From contig NZ_CADIJM010000003.1 in NCBI RefSeq assembly GCF_902859585.1, positions 1 to 64,000 on the forward strand: a stretch of 64,000 nucleotides of DNA, given 5' to 3'. This DNA is from Achromobacter animicus. GTDB lineage: Bacteria; Pseudomonadota; Gammaproteobacteria; Burkholderiales; Burkholderiaceae_B. The notes below the pieces were generated by a model. The model was not told the origin of the DNA. It ran no database searches and saw nothing but the letters and a program-made list of their open reading frames with translations. Numbering within the stretch: position 1 is the stretch's first letter; each line of letters begins with the position of its first letter. The position numbers were made by a program, and so were the translations under genes. This document shows, piece by piece, positions 26,641-35,530 of the stretch.

Positions 26641-28854
26641 ATGCCCTCCTCCTTACAAGCCACCGATGTCCGTACGTTGTGCCGCGCCCTGGTCGCGGCG
26701 GGGCTGCTGGCGCCGCTGGCCGCGCTGGCCAGTCCGGCCGGCGACGCGCTGCGCCGGCTGCAGAGCGACGACATGGTGACGCGCAGCACCACGCTGGAAG
26801 ACCTGGGCATCACCGAGCCCGTCGTCCTGTCCAACAGCGATGCGCGGCAGGAGTTCTATCTGCCGGTGCCGCGCGGTGTGCCGGTCACGGACGCGCGGCT
26901 GGATTTCGACGCGCGCTACACCAAGGGCGAGCCGGGCCGGACCAGCATGGTGCTGTGGCTGGACGGCGTGCCGCAAACGGCGCAGCGCGTCGCCGATGGC
27001 GAAGGCTCGGCCAGCCGGACGCTCGCCGTCGAACGCCGCACGCGAGAGTCGGGTTTCTTGCGCTTGGGCGTGGACTGGCAGTCCGACATCGCGCTGCGCC
27101 ACTGCGAAAGCAACCGCGCCACGGGCAATGCCCTGACGATCTCGCCGCAGACGCGGCTGAGCTACCGCTATGACGCGTCGGCAATCAACAGCCTGGACGA
27201 CGCCTGGGGCTCGCTGCCGGGCAAGCCCGTGTTGATGGTCGCCAGCCGCAAGCTGGACCAGCAGGCCTTCGACAGCGCCTGGCGCCTGGGCGTGGCAATG
27301 GAGCGCAGCGGCAAGCGCGTGGCGGTCCGGGCCTTCCCGGCGGTGGGCGAAGCGGTCGACACGCGCGGTCTGCAGGCCCCGGCGGGACTGGGACAGGTGC
27401 CGGCGTTTGCCGCGCTGACCGGCAAGGAAACGCACAAGCTCGCCAACCCCGCCGAGATCGGCGCCCTGCTGGTGATGGGCGCGCCGGCCGTCGCCGGAGA
27501 CGTGGTGATTGCCGATGCCGCGCTCAGCACGAAGTACAACGAAGCGCTGGACGCGTTGCAGGCGCAGCTTGCGTCCGATCCCGATGCGGCGGACGCCTTC
27601 AAGGCGTGGCGCCAGCAGCGCATGCCGCTGGCGGGCGCCGGTCTGGCGTCCAAGGAGATCCGCCTGGTGTCGCTGGGCCGCCAGGCGGTGATCGCCGTCG
27701 CAGCCGACGCGGGCGCGCAAGGCGCCGGCGTTTTCGACACGGCCTGGCGCCGCATCCTGGCAAGCCGCCAGGTGCAGGTGCAGACCGCCCTCCCCCCGCA
27801 GTCCATGCAGGATGGCGGCGTGCGCCTGTCGACGCTGGGCGGCTCGTCGGCGAGCTTTGACGTGGTGGCGCGCGGGGACTGGAACGCGTCGTTTCCGCTG
27901 GCCGCCGTGACTACCGACGGCCGCGTGCCGGATGAACTGATCATGGACGTGGCAGCGGCGCCCGGGGCCTCGTCCACGCGCCCTGTTGCATCCGTCTTCT
28001 GGAACGGCATCCTGTTGGGCGCCAAGCAGTTGGAAGCCGACGGACGGCCCGAACGGCTGACGGCGCGGGTGCCCGGCTATGCACTGGGCGTGACGAACGC
28101 GGTGCGCGTGACCTTCCAGCGCCAGCCCGTGTCGGTGGACTGCAATGAGATTCCGCAGGGCTATCCCGTGAACGTGCTGCCGACCAGCTACGTGAAGCCC
28201 GGCAAGGCGCAGCCCGACGGCACGTTCGTGGGCCTCTTGCCGCTGATGGCGGGGTCGCCGCAGTTGCTGATTCCGGACAGCTATCTGGCCGATGCGCCCG
28301 ACAACATCAAGCGCGTCATCGGCATCGCCGCAGCCAGCGGCGTGTCGGCCTCGCGTGCCGAGCTGTCGGTGTCGCCCGCCGGCCAGGCCGTCAAGCCGGC
28401 CCGCGCGTTCCTGGCGATGGAGTTGCCGGTCGACGGCGCCAAGCCCGCCGTTCAGGTCAATGAACGCAAGCAGCTCAAGGTGGCCGGCAAGGACACGACG
28501 TTGCTGGACATCTCGGGGCTGACGCAACTGAGCACCGCGGAAGTCGTCAGCGCGGGCGGCCAGGAGGGCGTGCTGTGGCACACGCTGGGCGAGCAGCCCG
28601 GCATGACCGATGCGCCGTTTGTGCTGAATCGCGGCAACATCGCGATCATCGGCGCGGCGGGGCCCGTCGCGTGGATCGACAGCGCCAACCCCGACGCGAG
28701 CCACCCGCCGGGCGCGGGGGAAAGCGCCTTCTTCGAATGGCGGCGCTACATCTCGTGGAGCGTGCCGGCCATCAGCATCAGCCTGCTGGTGCTGCTTCTG
28801 TTCCTGATCTTCGCCATGCGCGTCGCCCGCAGGAATCGCAAGGATCCCCATTAA
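26641..28854 (+). CDS. BcsB-like periplasmic polysaccharide synthase subunit
   Basis: 737-aa exported protein related to the cellulose synthase regulatory subunit BcsB (inference from pattern). It has a signal peptide (about residues 1-30, ending ALA), a large periplasmic part rich in beta-strands with two jelly-roll/flavodoxin-like repeats, and a C-terminal membrane anchor (SVPAISISLLVLLLFLIFAM) with a short basic tail RVARRNRKDPH. The ATG at 26641 is preferred because GGAG lies 6 bases upstream; an ATG at 26617 has no such site. BcsB guides nascent cellulose across the periplasm next to BcsA; here the partner synthase is the NfrB-like enzyme encoded 12 bases downstream, so it probably escorts a different glycan. 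Confidence 0.82.
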   Translation: MPSSLQATDVRTLCRALVAAGLLAPLAALASPAGDALRRLQSDDMVTRSTTLEDLGITEPVVLSNSDARQEFYLPVPRGVPVTDARLDFDARYTKGEPGRTSMVLWLDGVPQTAQRVADGEGSASRTLAVERRTRESGFLRLGVDWQSDIALRHCESNRATGNALTISPQTRLSYRYDASAINSLDDAWGSLPGKPVLMVASRKLDQQAFDSAWRLGVAMERSGKRVAVRAFPAVGEAVDTRGLQAPAGLGQVPAFAALTGKETHKLANPAEIGALLVMGAPAVAGDVVIADAALSTKYNEALDALQAQLASDPDAADAFKAWRQQRMPLAGAGLASKEIRLVSLGRQAVIAVAADAGAQGAGVFDTAWRRILASRQVQVQTALPPQSMQDGGVRLSTLGGSSASFDVVARGDWNASFPLAAVTTDGRVPDELIMDVAAAPGASSTRPVASVFWNGILLGAKQLEADGRPERLTARVPGYALGVTNAVRVTFQRQPVSVDCNEIPQGYPVNVLPTSYVKPGKAQPDGTFVGLLPLMAGSPQLLIPDSYLADAPDNIKRVIGIAAASGVSASRAELSVSPAGQAVKPARAFLAMELPVDGAKPAVQVNERKQLKVAGKDTTLLDISGLTQLSTAEVVSAGGQEGVLWHTLGEQPGMTDAPFVLNRGNIAIIGAAGPVAWIDSANPDASHPPGAGESAFFEWRRYISWSVPAISISLLVLLLFLIFAMRVARRNRKDPH

Positions 28855-28866
28855 GGCCACGGCGTC

Positions 28867-30561
28867 ATGTCCTCGCTCTACTGGCCCTACCTGATCGCGG
28901 ATTACTACCGCGGACTGGAGGTTGTGACCGCCGTCGTCGGCGTGATCATCCTCCTGTCCAGCCTGGATGACCTGTTCATCGACGGCTGGTACTGGGTGCG
29001 CGAGCTGTGGCGGTCACTGACCATCAAGCGCCGCTACACGCCGCTGACCGCCGCGCAGCTTCGCGCCAAGGAAGAGCAGCCGCTTGCGATCATGGTGCCG
29101 GCCTGGCTGGAGTACGACGTGATCGCGTCCATGCTCGAGACGATGGTGTCGACGCTGGAATACAAGAACTACATGATCTTCGCCGGCACCTACCAGAACG
29201 ACGAGCGCACGATCAACGAAGTGGAACGGATGCGGCGCCGCTACCGGCAGCTGGTCCGTGTGGAGGTGCCGCATGATGGCCCGACCTGCAAGGCCGATTG
29301 CCTGAACTGGATCGTGCAGGCGATCTTCGCGCAGGACGCCAAGCAGCCCGTGCCCTTTGCCGGCGTGATCCTGCATGACAGCGAAGACGTGCTGCATCCG
29401 CTGGAGCTGAAGTACTACAACTACCTGCTGCCGCGCATCGACTTCATCCAGCTGCCGGTGACCTCGTTGGAGCGCCATTGGTACGAGCTGGTGGCGGGCA
29501 CCTACATGGACGAGTTTGCCGAATGGCACACCAAGGACCTGGTGGTGCGCGAGAGCCTGTCGAAGATGGTGCCGTCGGCGGGCGTGGGCACGTGCTTTTC
29601 GCGCCGCGCCTTGGTGGAGCTGGCGGCCGAGACGAACAATCAGCCGTTCAACACCGACACGCTGACCGAGGACTACGACATCGGCGCGCGCCTGGCCCAG
29701 CGCGGCATGCGCCAGATCTTCGGCAAGTTCCCGGTCGAGTACGTGACGCGGCGCCAATCGTGGTTCGGCCTGGGCAAGGAACAGGTCGCACATCTGCGCA
29801 TGCCGCTGGGCGTGCGAGAGTACTTTCCCAACACCTTCCGCACCGCGTACCGGCAAAAGGCGCGCTGGACGCTGGGCATCGGGCTGCAGGGCTGGCAGCA
29901 GGTGGGTTGGACGGGGTCACTCGCGACCAAATACCTGCTCTTTCGCGATCGCAAGGGCCTGGTGACGTCCTTCATCGCCATCCTGGCCTATGTGCTGCTG
30001 GCCAATTTCTTCGTCTTCTATCTGGCCGACCTGTTTGGCTGGTGGACGGTGTACTACCCGTCGTACTTCCGGCCCGGCGGCTGGCTGGTGACGCTGATGT
30101 GGGCCAATGCCGTCGCCCTGCTGCTGCGCGTGGTGCAGCGCGCGTACTTCGTCGGCCGCATGTATGGCTGGGAGCACGCGCTGCTGTCGATTCCGCGGAT
30201 GATCGTCGGCAATTTCATCAACGCCATGGCGGCGGCCCGGGCGTGGCGTCTGTTCATCGGCCATCTGATTACGGGCAAGCGGCTGGCGTGGGACAAGACC
30301 ATGCACGACTTCCCGTCGACGGATCAGTTGGCGCAGCAGCGCCAGCGCCTGGGCGAGCTGCTGCTGTCGTGGCAGGCCATCGACCAGACCACGCTGGAGC
30401 AGGCCCTGGAAATCCAGGCGCGCGAGAAAAAGCCGCTGGGCCAGATCCTGACGGAACAGGGCTGGCTGGACGAAGGCACGCTGACCGAAGCCATCCAATT
30501 CCAACAGGCCGGACAAGGCGAGCCCCCGGCCGCGCCCGCCACCAAACCTTCACCCCCATGA
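28867..30561 (+). CDS. nfrB: NfrB-like family 2 glycosyltransferase with C-terminal MshEN (c-di-GMP) domain
   Basis: 564-aa inner-membrane enzyme that would polymerise and extrude a glycan. One N-terminal membrane helix (about 17-33) precedes a GT-A domain with HDSEDVLHP (metal-binding Asp, 170-178), TEDYDIGARL (catalytic TED, 267-269) and RQKARW (329-334, the Q/R-x-x-R-W acceptor motif); helices at about 366-390, 405-425 and 436-465 follow. Residues 494-517 and 523-546 are two copies of the RLGxxL...LxxALxxQ motif separated by five residues, an MshEN domain that in this family binds c-di-GMP. The pattern matches NfrB of Escherichia coli. Its stop overlaps the start of the NfrA-like gene. Confidence 0.9.
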   Translation: MSSLYWPYLIADYYRGLEVVTAVVGVIILLSSLDDLFIDGWYWVRELWRSLTIKRRYTPLTAAQLRAKEEQPLAIMVPAWLEYDVIASMLETMVSTLEYKNYMIFAGTYQNDERTINEVERMRRRYRQLVRVEVPHDGPTCKADCLNWIVQAIFAQDAKQPVPFAGVILHDSEDVLHPLELKYYNYLLPRIDFIQLPVTSLERHWYELVAGTYMDEFAEWHTKDLVVRESLSKMVPSAGVGTCFSRRALVELAAETNNQPFNTDTLTEDYDIGARLAQRGMRQIFGKFPVEYVTRRQSWFGLGKEQVAHLRMPLGVREYFPNTFRTAYRQKARWTLGIGLQGWQQVGWTGSLATKYLLFRDRKGLVTSFIAILAYVLLANFFVFYLADLFGWWTVYYPSYFRPGGWLVTLMWANAVALLLRVVQRAYFVGRMYGWEHALLSIPRMIVGNFINAMAAARAWRLFIGHLITGKRLAWDKTMHDFPSTDQLAQQRQRLGELLLSWQAIDQTTLEQALEIQAREKKPLGQILTEQGWLDEGTLTEAIQFQQAGQGEPPAAPATKPSPP

Positions 30562-33326
30562 TGTCCTTTCCTCGCTCGCTCGTTCTGTCCGCGGCCCTCG
30601 CCTGTGCCTGGGCTGCGGCGCCTGTTGGAGCGCAAACGCAGCCTGGGGCCGAAGCGCCGTTGGAAGGCGCGGCGTGGCAGTTTGCCGACGAGGGCTACAA
30701 GAACTACGACGCCGGCAACTATGCGCTGGCGCAGCAGCAGGCGGAATCAGCCATCGTGCTGCGCCCGGACGTGGAGCGCCTGCGCCTCTTGCTGATCTAC
30801 GCGCTGCAAAAGCAGGGCAAGCTTGCCGAAGCCGACAAGGCCGCAGCCGACGCCATCGCCAGCGGGCTGGACTCGCCGGCCCTGCGCCAGGCGCGCGCCA
30901 ACCTGCGCCCTGCCGCCGCCACCCGGCCTGGCACCCAGCCCGCCGCCTCGCCGGCCGCGCCCCGGACCAGCAGTGCCTACCAGCGCGGCTTTCCCATCGC
31001 CACCCGCGCCTATGCCGATTACAACCGCGCGGACTATCCCGCAGCCGAGCGCGGCGCCGAACGCGCGTTCCGGATCGATCCCAAACAGGGCGCATGGGCC
31101 ATGCTGTGGCTCGATGCGCTGGAAGCGCAGGGCAAGTACGCCGAGGCCGAAGCTGCCGCGGCCAAGGCCGTGTCGCTGGGCGCGCCAAACGGCAACGACC
31201 TGGCCGCGCGGCAGCAGACGCTCAAGCGCCGGATGGCAGTCAAGCCGGCCGAGGAAGGCTATCAGGCGCTGATCGCCAACCGCCCCGGCGACGCCGTGCC
31301 TCTGGCGCGGCAGGCCGTCGCGCTGGCGCCCGAAAGTCCCAGCCATCGCCTGCTCCTCATCACGGCCCTCATGCTGGACAACCAGCTCGCCGCCGCCGAG
31401 GAAGCCGCCACGGACGCCATGCGGCAGGACGATGAGAACACCGTTGCGCTACTGATGCGCGGCTACCTGCGCCAGCGCCAGGGCCGGACGCAAGAAGCAG
31501 ACGCGGACTTCGATGCGGCGCTCAAGCAGGACTGGCTGGACGACGAACAGCGGCGCAACGTGCGCCTGATCGCGGCCGACGCCGCCCTGGCCGCGGGCGA
31601 AAACGCACGCGCGCTGGCGCTGGTCGAACCGCTGGGCGGCAAGGATGAGGCGGCCGCGCAGCGCATCAAGCGCGCGAGCGCGCGCCCGGCCATCCCCGCC
31701 ACGCTGACGCTGGCGAACTATCCCGCGCCGGTGCAGGACTGCCGCGACACGCCCTACGGCACCTCGTGCGAACTGCTGCCGTCCGATGCCGCAGGCAGCG
31801 GCGGCCCTGCGTCACTGGCCTATGCCGCGTACGCGCGCGAGGATTACCAGGAAGCCATCAGCCAGGCGCGCAAGGCTGCCGAGCAGGATCCCGCCAACAA
31901 GGAGTACCAGCGCCTGCTGACCACCACGCTGGCGGCCGGCAACGCCGCGCAACTGGCCGAGGCCAACACGCGCATGAGCGCCGCGCTAGCGGCGCAGCCC
32001 GACGATCCAACGCTCCTGATGCAGCGCGGCTACCTGCACCAGCGCATGCGTCAGCCCAAGCTGGCGCTGGAGGACTTCCAGGCGGCGCGCGCCACCGGCA
32101 AGGCGCCGCCGACCGTGATCCTGGATGAAGGCTATGCGCTGGCCGGCGTCGGGGACAAGCGCGGCGCGGTGGATCGCCTGAAGGAGGCGATCGACGAGAA
32201 CGACGCCGGCAAACTTGAGCTCACGCCGCAGCAGCGCTTTGACACGCGCAACGCGGTCGGCGGGCTGTCGCGCGAATGGGGCGGGTACTTTTCCGCGGGC
32301 TACCGCGGGGCGCGGCCTGCATCCTCGGGATTAGGCGGCGCGGCCATCACCGTGCCAGGCGACGCCGTGTTCAGCACCGCCGAGATCTTCTGGCGGCCGT
32401 CGGACTTCCTGAATTCGTCGACGCGGACCTTTGAACTGTACGGACGCCTGTCGAACACGCTGTACGACAAGGGTAGCCGGACCGCGAGCCAGACGGTGTC
32501 GAACCCTTGCCAGAGGACGGGCGACAATTCCCAACCATCCACCATCGATATCGCTGGATCATCTAATCCGGGCATTTCAGGCCTTCCCACCACCATCGGG
32601 TCGCTCGGCATGCGATTCACGCCGTCCACCGAAGTGGGTCTGACGTTCGGCCTGGAGCGTCAGTTCAACCTGGGCAGCGCTACGCGCCGGGGCACATTCA
32701 GCCCTGAACCGGCGGCGCTGCGCTGCGGAGACGACCTCCGCGACAAGACCGCGCACTACCAGACGGACGCCGGCAGCGGCGGCTGGCTTGCCTACGTGAC
32801 CTACGGCCTGTACGAAGGCACGACGCTGCGCATCGACCGCCCCGACTGGTTCACGATGGAAGGCTATGTACAGGCCGGCTATTCCTGGCAGGACATGCCG
32901 GCCAAGTTCTGGCTGCGCGACAACGCGACGGGCGTCGACGGCGAGAAGTCGTCGGGCCGGCTGAAACGCGACCAGGCGTTCGGCGCCGGCGAACTGCGCG
33001 TGGGCCGCAGCTATCGCGTGGACGCCATCAGCGAACGGCTGGTGTTCTTTCCCTATGCGGTCATCGGCGCGGACTGGCTGTGGAACAAGAACCGTGTTAC
33101 CGGCTTTGACATCGATGGTTCGGATTCCTACCGGCTGCTGGGCGACACCACGTCGTGGTCGATGGGCGCCGGCCCCGGCTTCAACCTGCGCTACTGGTTC
33201 CGCGAAGGCCATTACACCGCACCCATGTCCTACCTGGATCTGACGACGCAATACCGCTTCAACATCGGCGGCGGGCAGGCCGATCGGGCCAAGGGCCTGT
33301 TCATCAACCTGACCCTGTCGTACTGA
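30558..33326 (+). CDS. nfrA: NfrA-like TPR/beta-barrel outer-membrane exporter
   Basis: 922-aa protein: signal peptide (about residues 1-26, cut near VGAQ), TPR-type helical repeats to about residue 560 (repeated EGY..Y..GNYALAQ, LRLLLIYALQKQGK motifs, NP-like LRPD and IDP turns) and a C-terminal beta-barrel (from about 580) that ends in NLTLSY with a terminal aromatic. This matches NfrA, the phage N4 adsorption protein A, and more generally the TPR-plus-barrel plan of BcsC and PgaA exporters. The first of two adjacent ATG codons overlaps the nfrB stop (ATGATG), so the pair is co-translated. The TPR part would bind periplasmic partners, the barrel the outgoing glycan. Confidence 0.88.
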   Translation: MMSFPRSLVLSAALACAWAAAPVGAQTQPGAEAPLEGAAWQFADEGYKNYDAGNYALAQQQAESAIVLRPDVERLRLLLIYALQKQGKLAEADKAAADAIASGLDSPALRQARANLRPAAATRPGTQPAASPAAPRTSSAYQRGFPIATRAYADYNRADYPAAERGAERAFRIDPKQGAWAMLWLDALEAQGKYAEAEAAAAKAVSLGAPNGNDLAARQQTLKRRMAVKPAEEGYQALIANRPGDAVPLARQAVALAPESPSHRLLLITALMLDNQLAAAEEAATDAMRQDDENTVALLMRGYLRQRQGRTQEADADFDAALKQDWLDDEQRRNVRLIAADAALAAGENARALALVEPLGGKDEAAAQRIKRASARPAIPATLTLANYPAPVQDCRDTPYGTSCELLPSDAAGSGGPASLAYAAYAREDYQEAISQARKAAEQDPANKEYQRLLTTTLAAGNAAQLAEANTRMSAALAAQPDDPTLLMQRGYLHQRMRQPKLALEDFQAARATGKAPPTVILDEGYALAGVGDKRGAVDRLKEAIDENDAGKLELTPQQRFDTRNAVGGLSREWGGYFSAGYRGARPASSGLGGAAITVPGDAVFSTAEIFWRPSDFLNSSTRTFELYGRLSNTLYDKGSRTASQTVSNPCQRTGDNSQPSTIDIAGSSNPGISGLPTTIGSLGMRFTPSTEVGLTFGLERQFNLGSATRRGTFSPEPAALRCGDDLRDKTAHYQTDAGSGGWLAYVTYGLYEGTTLRIDRPDWFTMEGYVQAGYSWQDMPAKFWLRDNATGVDGEKSSGRLKRDQAFGAGELRVGRSYRVDAISERLVFFPYAVIGADWLWNKNRVTGFDIDGSDSYRLLGDTTSWSMGAGPGFNLRYWFREGHYTAPMSYLDLTTQYRFNIGGGQADRAKGLFINLTLSY

Positions 33327-33360
33327 CGGCACGCCGATCCGCAATACAAGGAGTTCACCC

Positions 33361-34377
33361 ATGCACACCGCAACCCGTCTTCCGAAGCGCACCCTGCCGG
33401 GCCTTTCCGGCCCGCTGGCCCGCGCGCTGGCATCGGCCGCCCTGATGGCGGCGTGCGCCACCGCGGCGCAGGCGCAGCAGGCCTCGTCCATCGTGATTCA
33501 GGGCAAGGACAACTGGCTCTTTCCCGGCTGGGGCAGCCTGACGCAGGTGGATATGCGTGGCATCGACGCATCCACGCAGTTGGTGCGCGAGACGCGTGAC
33601 GCGCTGGCGGCCAAGGGCATTCAGCTTGAGGTGCTCGTGCTGCCCGACAAGACGCTTTTCTATCAGGACAGGCTGCCGGACGGCAAAGCGCTCAGCGCCG
33701 ACGTTAAGAAGCGTTATCAGACCATCCAGGACAAGCTCAAGCAGGCCGGCGTCGCGACCATCGACGACGAGGCCGTGCTGCAGCGGGTCAAGAGCAGCGG
33801 CCAGGAAGTCTTTTACCGCACCGACCAGCACTGGACGCAGGCCGCCGCAGACGCCACCGCCGATGCGCTGGCGCAGCGCATCAAGCAGGACGTAAAGACG
33901 CTGGCCGGCAAGCCCGGCACCGGCATGGCGCTGGGCAGCGTGGTCAACGAGCGCCGCTATGGCGACCTGGCCGAGCTTTTCCTCACGCCGGACCAGCGCA
34001 AGCAGGCGGGCCGCGAGACCTTCACGGTGCGGCGCCAATCCGATAGCCAGAGCCTCGTGGACGACACGCCGGCGCCCGTGCACGTCACCGGCCACAGCAT
34101 GGTGCAGCCCTACTTCGGGTTTCCGCAGAAGCTGTCCAACGCGCTGGACCGTCCCGTTTCCGTCAACTGGAAGCCCGGCAACGTGGGCCACTGGGTGATG
34201 CTGCTGGAGTATCTGGAATCGCCCGCCTTCAAGCAGAACAAGCCGCAGGTGCTGGTCTGGCAGATGTTCGAACCCACCTACGCGCAGGGACCGGAGGCCC
34301 GCGGCCTGTGGGACAACGCCTCCATCATGAGCGCCGACACCTGGCGTTCGCGCATGAAAGCGGCTATCGGGAAGTAG
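33361..34377 (+). CDS. AlgX/AlgJ-like SGNH acyltransferase, secreted
   Basis: 338-aa periplasmic protein with a signal peptide (residues 1-38, ending AQA). The alginate-acetylation SGNH fold is supported by GKDNWLFPGWG near the N-terminus, VLVLPDKTLFYQDRLP, the acid-base pair D155/H157 in YRTDQHWT and the probable nucleophile S246 in VTGHSMVQP. In AlgX of Pseudomonas these three residues transfer acetyl groups onto alginate. An AAGGAG ribosome site is present. Here it sits between a glycan exporter and an MBOAT/ACP/AMP-ligase set, so it is likely to attach an acyl group to the exported polymer. No carbohydrate-binding domain of the AlgX type is seen after the catalytic part. Confidence 0.85.
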   Translation: MHTATRLPKRTLPGLSGPLARALASAALMAACATAAQAQQASSIVIQGKDNWLFPGWGSLTQVDMRGIDASTQLVRETRDALAAKGIQLEVLVLPDKTLFYQDRLPDGKALSADVKKRYQTIQDKLKQAGVATIDDEAVLQRVKSSGQEVFYRTDQHWTQAAADATADALAQRIKQDVKTLAGKPGTGMALGSVVNERRYGDLAELFLTPDQRKQAGRETFTVRRQSDSQSLVDDTPAPVHVTGHSMVQPYFGFPQKLSNALDRPVSVNWKPGNVGHWVMLLEYLESPAFKQNKPQVLVWQMFEPTYAQGPEARGLWDNASIMSADTWRSRMKAAIGK

Positions 34378-34381
34378 GCAC

Positions 34382-35521
34382 GTGAGTACGCCGGACACGA
34401 CGCACGCCGCCGGAGGCCGGGGCACCGGAAGTCCCGGCGCCGGCCGCCCGGACGCCAACCATCGGCTGACCGCCTGGGTGGTCGCCGTGCTGCTGGCCGT
34501 CGGTCTGGGCTGGGGCGGGTGGCGGTTGATGCAGGCGCGCGTCGGCGCCGTCGCGATGTCGCCGTCAGCGTGGCTGGATGGCTCGGCGGGCGCCGCGCTG
34601 AACAAGGCGCTGGCGTTGCCGCGCCAGGCCGACGTCGACACCTGGAATGCCGCGCTGCGCTATCGATTGTTCGGCGACCTGGGCGAGCAGGTCGCGATGG
34701 GCTGCCCTGGCTGGCTGTTCTACCGCGACGGATTGCGGCCGCCGCCCGGCGTGCACGTCTTCGACGAACGCCTGCGCCTGATGCGGCATTGGGTGCGCGA
34801 ACTGCGCGCCAAGCAGGTGCAGGTGCTGGTGGTCGCGGTGCCGGACAAGTCGCGCATCGAGTCCGCCCAGCTTTGCGGCCTGCCCGTGTCGCAACCGATA
34901 CGCCAGACGCTGGACACCTGGCAGGCCGCGCTGCGCGCGGACGGCGTGCCCTTCGTGGACCTGCGCGACGCGCTGATGGCGGCCCCCGCGCCCCGCTTTT
35001 TCCGTACGGATGTGCACATGAATGCGCAAGGTGCGCAGGCGGCAGCCTCGCGCGTGGCCGAAGCGGCGTTGCCGCTTTTGAACGGCAAGGGGACGCAGGC
35101 GTTCAAGACGGAACCGGCCTCTGCGCCGCAGCCGCGCATGGGCGACCTGATCGTGCTGGCGGGCCTGGAGCAGGCGCCCGCCGGATGGCGGCCGGATCTG
35201 GAGCAGGTGTCGGAGGAGAAAATCGAACCCGTGCGCAGCGGCGGCCTCCTGGACGAACCGCCCCCGGTAGAAGTGCTGCTGGCGGGCACCTCCAACGGCC
35301 GCCGCAGCCAGTTCGGGGAGCGCCTGGGCATGGACCTGGGGCGCGAAGTCTGGAACATGAGTCTGGACGGCGGACAGTTCTCGGGCGCGCTGACGATGGC
35401 GCTGGGACAGCGCGCGCAATGGCCCGCCAGCCTGAAGCTCGTGATCTGGGAGTTCTCGGAGAACGCCCTGTCGCTGCCGCTGACCGCAGACGAACAAGCC
35501 CTGCTGGCGCGCATCCCGTAG
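34382..35521 (+). CDS. AlgJ-like SGNH acyltransferase, membrane-anchored
   Basis: 379-aa protein starting at GTG 34382, 4 bases after the previous stop. One N-terminal membrane helix (residues 30-49) anchors it with the catalytic part in the periplasm. GCPGWLFYRDGL, VVAVPDKSRIES, D210/H212 in FFRTDVHMNAQG and S304 in LLAGTSNGRR form the AlgJ/AlgX-type triad. It is the second such enzyme in the operon and resembles AlgJ/WssH, which work with an MBOAT. A two-transferase relay (membrane intermediate, then final transfer) is inferred by analogy with AlgJ-AlgX. It is followed by the MBOAT gene 9 bases downstream. Confidence 0.82.
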   Translation: MSTPDTTHAAGGRGTGSPGAGRPDANHRLTAWVVAVLLAVGLGWGGWRLMQARVGAVAMSPSAWLDGSAGAALNKALALPRQADVDTWNAALRYRLFGDLGEQVAMGCPGWLFYRDGLRPPPGVHVFDERLRLMRHWVRELRAKQVQVLVVAVPDKSRIESAQLCGLPVSQPIRQTLDTWQAALRADGVPFVDLRDALMAAPAPRFFRTDVHMNAQGAQAAASRVAEAALPLLNGKGTQAFKTEPASAPQPRMGDLIVLAGLEQAPAGWRPDLEQVSEEKIEPVRSGGLLDEPPPVEVLLAGTSNGRRSQFGERLGMDLGREVWNMSLDGGQFSGALTMALGQRAQWPASLKLVIWEFSENALSLPLTADEQALLARIP

Positions 35522-35530
35522 CGAACCAAG

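Noticed and set aside
25450-30561. Cellulose synthase operon
   Set aside because: Only a BcsB-like subunit is present; the glycosyltransferase is NfrB-like with MshEN and no PilZ, there is no BcsZ or BcsC, and WecB points to an amino-sugar polymer.
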